A stretch of 44,701 nucleotides of DNA from Modestobacter lapidis (GTDB taxonomy: Bacteria > Actinomycetota > Actinomycetes > Mycobacteriales > Geodermatophilaceae). The notes beneath the pieces were generated by a model. The model searched no databases. It was not told where the DNA came from and saw only the letters and a list, made by a program, of their open reading frames with translations. Below are positions 42,734-44,701 of the stretch, piece after piece. The stretch covers positions 1 through 44,701 of the forward strand of contig JABAKE010000025.1 in NCBI GenBank assembly GCA_019779905.1, given 5' to 3'. Numbering within the stretch: position 1 is the stretch's first letter; each line of letters begins with the position of its first letter. The position numbers and the translations under genes were made by a program.

Positions 42734-43113
42734 TGGCTGCCACCCTCGGGCAGGTGCTGCGCCGGCTCGTTGTCGCCCTCGAGGACCGCGCCGTCCTCGA
42801 GGATGCCTGCGGTCCCGTCGGCGACCAGCGACCCGAAGGGGTTGCCGATCATCGCCGAGAAGGTGGCGGTGCTCTGCCAGGTCAGGGCCTCGAGCTCCAG
42901 GGGGTCCAGCGCTACCCACTGCCCGGACTTCGGTGACTCGACCAGGAGCCGGGAGCCGTTGCGGGTATCGACGCGGACCACCCGCACCTCGGCGAACTCG
43001 TTCGCGATGGTGATCGCGTCGCCGCGGACGCCCGCTAGCAACGCGTCGCGCTCGGCTGCGGCGCGCCGCGCAGCCCGGGCATCGACCTCCTCGCCCTCCC
43101 AGTGCAGCGTCAC
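42730..43113 (-). CDS. Small conserved protein next to oxygenase beta subunit (copy 2)
   Basis: A 127-residue protein of unknown function. It has a charged helical N-terminus (EGEEVDARAARRAAAERDAL), then ITIANEFAEVRVVRVDTRNG, VALDPLELEALTWQSTATFS and IGNPFGSL, and an acidic tail. The middle part matches the small protein at 34515-34883 in the other oxygenase cluster. The GTG start overlaps the beta-subunit stop, and its own stop overlaps the diol dehydrogenase start (GTGA in both cases). Translation is thus coupled to the oxygenase, suggesting an assembly or accessory role. No cofactor or catalytic motif is seen. Confidence 0.75.
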   Translation of the reverse strand: MTLHWEGEEVDARAARRAAAERDALLAGVRGDAITIANEFAEVRVVRVDTRNGSRLLVESPKSGQWVALDPLELEALTWQSTATFSAMIGNPFGSLVADGTAGILEDGAVLEGDNEPAQHLPEGGSQ

Positions 43114-43703
43114 AGGAAGATCGCCAGGTTCTGCATCCGCATGACCGAGTCGTCCACGAGGATCGTGCGACGGGCCAGTTTCCATCCCCCGGGAGTCCGG
43201 CGTAGGAGATCCTCGCGCCCGGCGGAGACGAACGAGCCCTCGCGGACGTCGCCGCGGCTGCGGAACAGCAGGGTCGCCGACTCGACCACCAGGTGGTCCT
43301 CCACCAGCTGCCCGTCCAGATCGGCGGCGAAGGTGCGCACGTTGCTGAGGTGGTGGCGCAGCCGGGACGGCGGGTCCTCGGTCCAGGCGTGCTCGGTGAG
43401 GAACCGTGCGACCCGGCGGGACAGTGAGTACTTGTCCTCGTCGAAGTGGGCCATCCCCGGAGAGGTGTCGAAGCCGGCGCCCAGCGCGGTCGTGACCCGC
43501 ACCGGCATCAGGTAGTGGATGTCGTCGGTGAGGAGGTCCAGCCAGTCGGAGTACGACTGTGCGTCGAGCATCCACGTCTCGTCGACCAGCCACTGGTGGG
43601 CCATCAGGTGCCGCTCGTCACCGAAGGGCAGCGACCGCCCGGTCCGCTGAACACGGGAGGCGTTCCGGCCGAGCACAGAACTCGCGGAATGAGTGTCGGT
43701 CAT
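43110..43703 (-). CDS. Ring-hydroxylating dioxygenase beta subunit (copy 2)
   Basis: A 197-residue beta subunit with an N-terminal extension of about 30 residues, then AHQWLVDETWMLDAQSYSDW, LLTDDIHYLMPVRVTTAL, LRHHLSNVRTFAADLDGQLV, SFVSAGREDLLRRTPGGWKL and ARRTILVDDSVM. It pairs with the alpha subunit encoded upstream, whose stop overlaps its ATG by 4 nt. The subunit itself looks intact even though its alpha partner is truncated in this window. Confidence 0.92.
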   Translation of the reverse strand: MTDTHSASSVLGRNASRVQRTGRSLPFGDERHLMAHQWLVDETWMLDAQSYSDWLDLLTDDIHYLMPVRVTTALGAGFDTSPGMAHFDEDKYSLSRRVARFLTEHAWTEDPPSRLRHHLSNVRTFAADLDGQLVEDHLVVESATLLFRSRGDVREGSFVSAGREDLLRRTPGGWKLARRTILVDDSVMRMQNLAIFL

Positions 43704-44629
43704 GCCTGCGCCGCCGTCCCGTACGACGCGGCGGTGACCTCGCCGGCCGGGGCCGGGATTTTCGCGGAGGCGTCCCGGGCGCCCTCCCCCGGTCCACCCA
43801 CCTCGACCGTGGCCGCGATGGACATCGGCTTTTCCAGGTCGTCGGCCCAGCGGTTGAGCAGGGCCCGCTGGTTGTACTCGCTGTAGCCGGTGTGCGCCGA
43901 CCCCGGGCCGTGAAACTGCTCGGGGGTGAGCTGCGGGATCACCTCAGTGTCGTCCTCGAGGATGCCCATCCGGCTGTTCAACCGCAGCCGGCGGGCCATG
44001 GAGCCGGCCGCGGTGTTGGTCAGCGAGACCCAGTTCTCGACGTCGTCCTGCTCGAACATGCCGGTCGAGCCGAAGCACATCAGGTACGCCTTGTAGGACA
44101 ACGCCTTGAATTCCTCCGGCGCCTCGGCGTCGACGGCGAACCACGACAGCACCTCGGTCTCATCCTCGCTGATCGGCTGCCATTGCCGGATGGAGATGAA
44201 GGGCAGCACGTCCTCGGAGTCGGCCACCCGCGGCCAGTTGTGCACGAGGGAGAGGTTCGGGTAGATGGACGCCGCGCTGATCATGAAGCCGTCGTCGCCG
44301 ATGACCTTGAGCTGATCGGACGACAAATGCTGCTTCATCCGGTCCACCATTTCCTGCGGATACCCGACGTAGCGCAGCCGCTCGTCGAGGTCGCCCTCGG
44401 GGAGCTTGTAGGTCGTCCCGCCCCCGGCGCCCGCCCAGTAGGTGGCCCCGTCCTTGCGCTTCTCGGCCTTGGGCTCCCGGAACAGCCCGATCTCCACCAC
44501 CGAGGTGTGGGTCTGCGGCGTGTGGTACATGTCGCCGGCGAAGTTCTCCGCTCCGATCTTCCAGTTGGCCTTGACCCGCCAGCGCTGCGGGCCGCGCAGC
44601 TCGATGCCGCTGCCGCTCTGCTTGGTGTA
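43700..44629 (-). pseudogene. Ring-hydroxylating dioxygenase alpha subunit (copy 2), Rieske domain missing
   Basis: Only the catalytic domain is present. GIELRGPQRWRVKANWKIGA aligns with residues about 192-212 of the first alpha subunit, followed by the iron site ENFAGDMYHTPQTH and the remainder to the stop at 43700. The first about 190 residues, including the Rieske cluster ligands, are absent. The homology ends at the 28-nt repeat (44629-44656) that also truncates a recombinase at the other window edge. The frame stays open to the window edge (LVRKPHYTKQS at the junction), but no Rieske motif appears in any frame of the 72 bases beyond. Insertion of a mobile element is the best explanation; a real protein cut only by the window edge is less likely. 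Confidence 0.75.
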
Positions 44630-44701
44630 GTGAGGTTTTCTCACCAGGTTCGGCGGCCTGAAGGACGTCGTCGCTGGTCGTCGCGGGTGTTCCGGATGTA
44701 G
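44629..44701. mobile_element. Terminus of an insertion element (right window edge)
   Basis: Positions 44629-44656 are the inverted counterpart of 46-73 (26 of 28 bases). The repeat holds a short internal dyad, GTGAG-GTTTT-CTCAC. The oxygenase alpha gene loses homology exactly here. The remaining 45 bases to the edge would belong to the element; no transposase motif can be read in so short a stretch. Confidence 0.6.

Noticed and set aside
1..44701. CRISPR array or rRNA genes
   Set aside because: No regularly spaced direct repeats and no rRNA-like conserved sequence were seen. The only clear short tandem repeat is the 13-bp duplication at 18965.

Overview
The window is high-GC DNA with many GTG starts and dense ATGA/GTGA gene overlaps. 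It carries a GAF-ANTAR regulator, a STAS protein, a mycofactocin-type short-chain dehydrogenase and Liv-type transporters. This points to an actinomycete, plausibly of the Geodermatophilaceae or Pseudonocardiaceae type; the exact genus cannot be fixed from the sequence. Overall it is an accessory catabolic region for aromatic compounds, bounded and interrupted by decayed and mobile DNA.

Layout. (1) 1-2.7 kb, island debris: one terminus of an insertion element, a truncated serine recombinase, a frameshifted small efflux-type gene, an ISL3-type transposase remnant, a HepT/MntA toxin-antitoxin pair, the 3' half of a Met-type tRNA (possible att site) and a LuxR-type regulator. (2) 2.7-7.6 kb, hydroxyquinol branch: FAD monooxygenase, intradiol (hydroxyquinol) dioxygenase and maleylacetate reductase, with a divergent LysR. 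(3) 7.6-16.6 kb: GntR regulator, divergent VOC protein, DoxX membrane protein, FAH-family enzyme, aldehyde dehydrogenase and a complete Liv-type ABC importer, closed by a strong hairpin. (4) 16.9-18.3 kb: GAF-ANTAR and STAS regulators. (5) 18.4-21.8 kb, a gene graveyard: SWIM protein, SNF2 helicase, CO-dehydrogenase-type small and medium subunits and a PucR regulator, all broken. (6) 21.9-26.5 kb: a flavin reductase plus flavin monooxygenase (one frameshift), FAH-family enzyme and two-domain extradiol dioxygenase, divergent from a GntR gene with a palindromic operator. (7) 27.0-28.2 kb: lone ABC-2 permease and debris. (8) 28.2-37.8 kb, minus strand: a full meta pathway. Ring-hydroxylating oxygenase alpha/beta, SDRs, a hydrolase, a LigB-type extradiol dioxygenase, a LigA-ferredoxin-hydratase triple fusion, acylating acetaldehyde dehydrogenase and 4-hydroxy-2-oxovalerate aldolase. 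A divergent LysR shares a long inverted repeat with it. (9) 38.9-44.7 kb, minus strand: IclR, class II aldolase/decarboxylase-type protein, ferredoxin reductase, ferredoxin, diol dehydrogenase, a small conserved protein, a second oxygenase beta subunit and a second alpha subunit cut off before its Rieske domain.

How the genes work together (inference). Oxygenases open aromatic substrates by several parallel routes: intradiol cleavage of hydroxyquinol, type I (VOC) extradiol cleavage and LigAB-type extradiol cleavage. The LigAB route ends in pyruvate and acetyl-CoA through hydrolase, hydratase, aldolase and acetaldehyde dehydrogenase. The ferredoxin reductase and ferredoxin at 40.5-41.9 kb, and the ferredoxin domain inside the triple fusion, probably feed electrons to the Rieske oxygenases.

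Most notable points: a 434-residue LigA-ferredoxin-hydratase fusion translationally coupled to its LigB partner; two paralogous uncharacterised small proteins, each next to an oxygenase beta subunit; a 26/28-nt inverted match at the two ends of the window, at which a gene is truncated on each side; and a 13-bp tandem duplication that breaks a SWIM gene.
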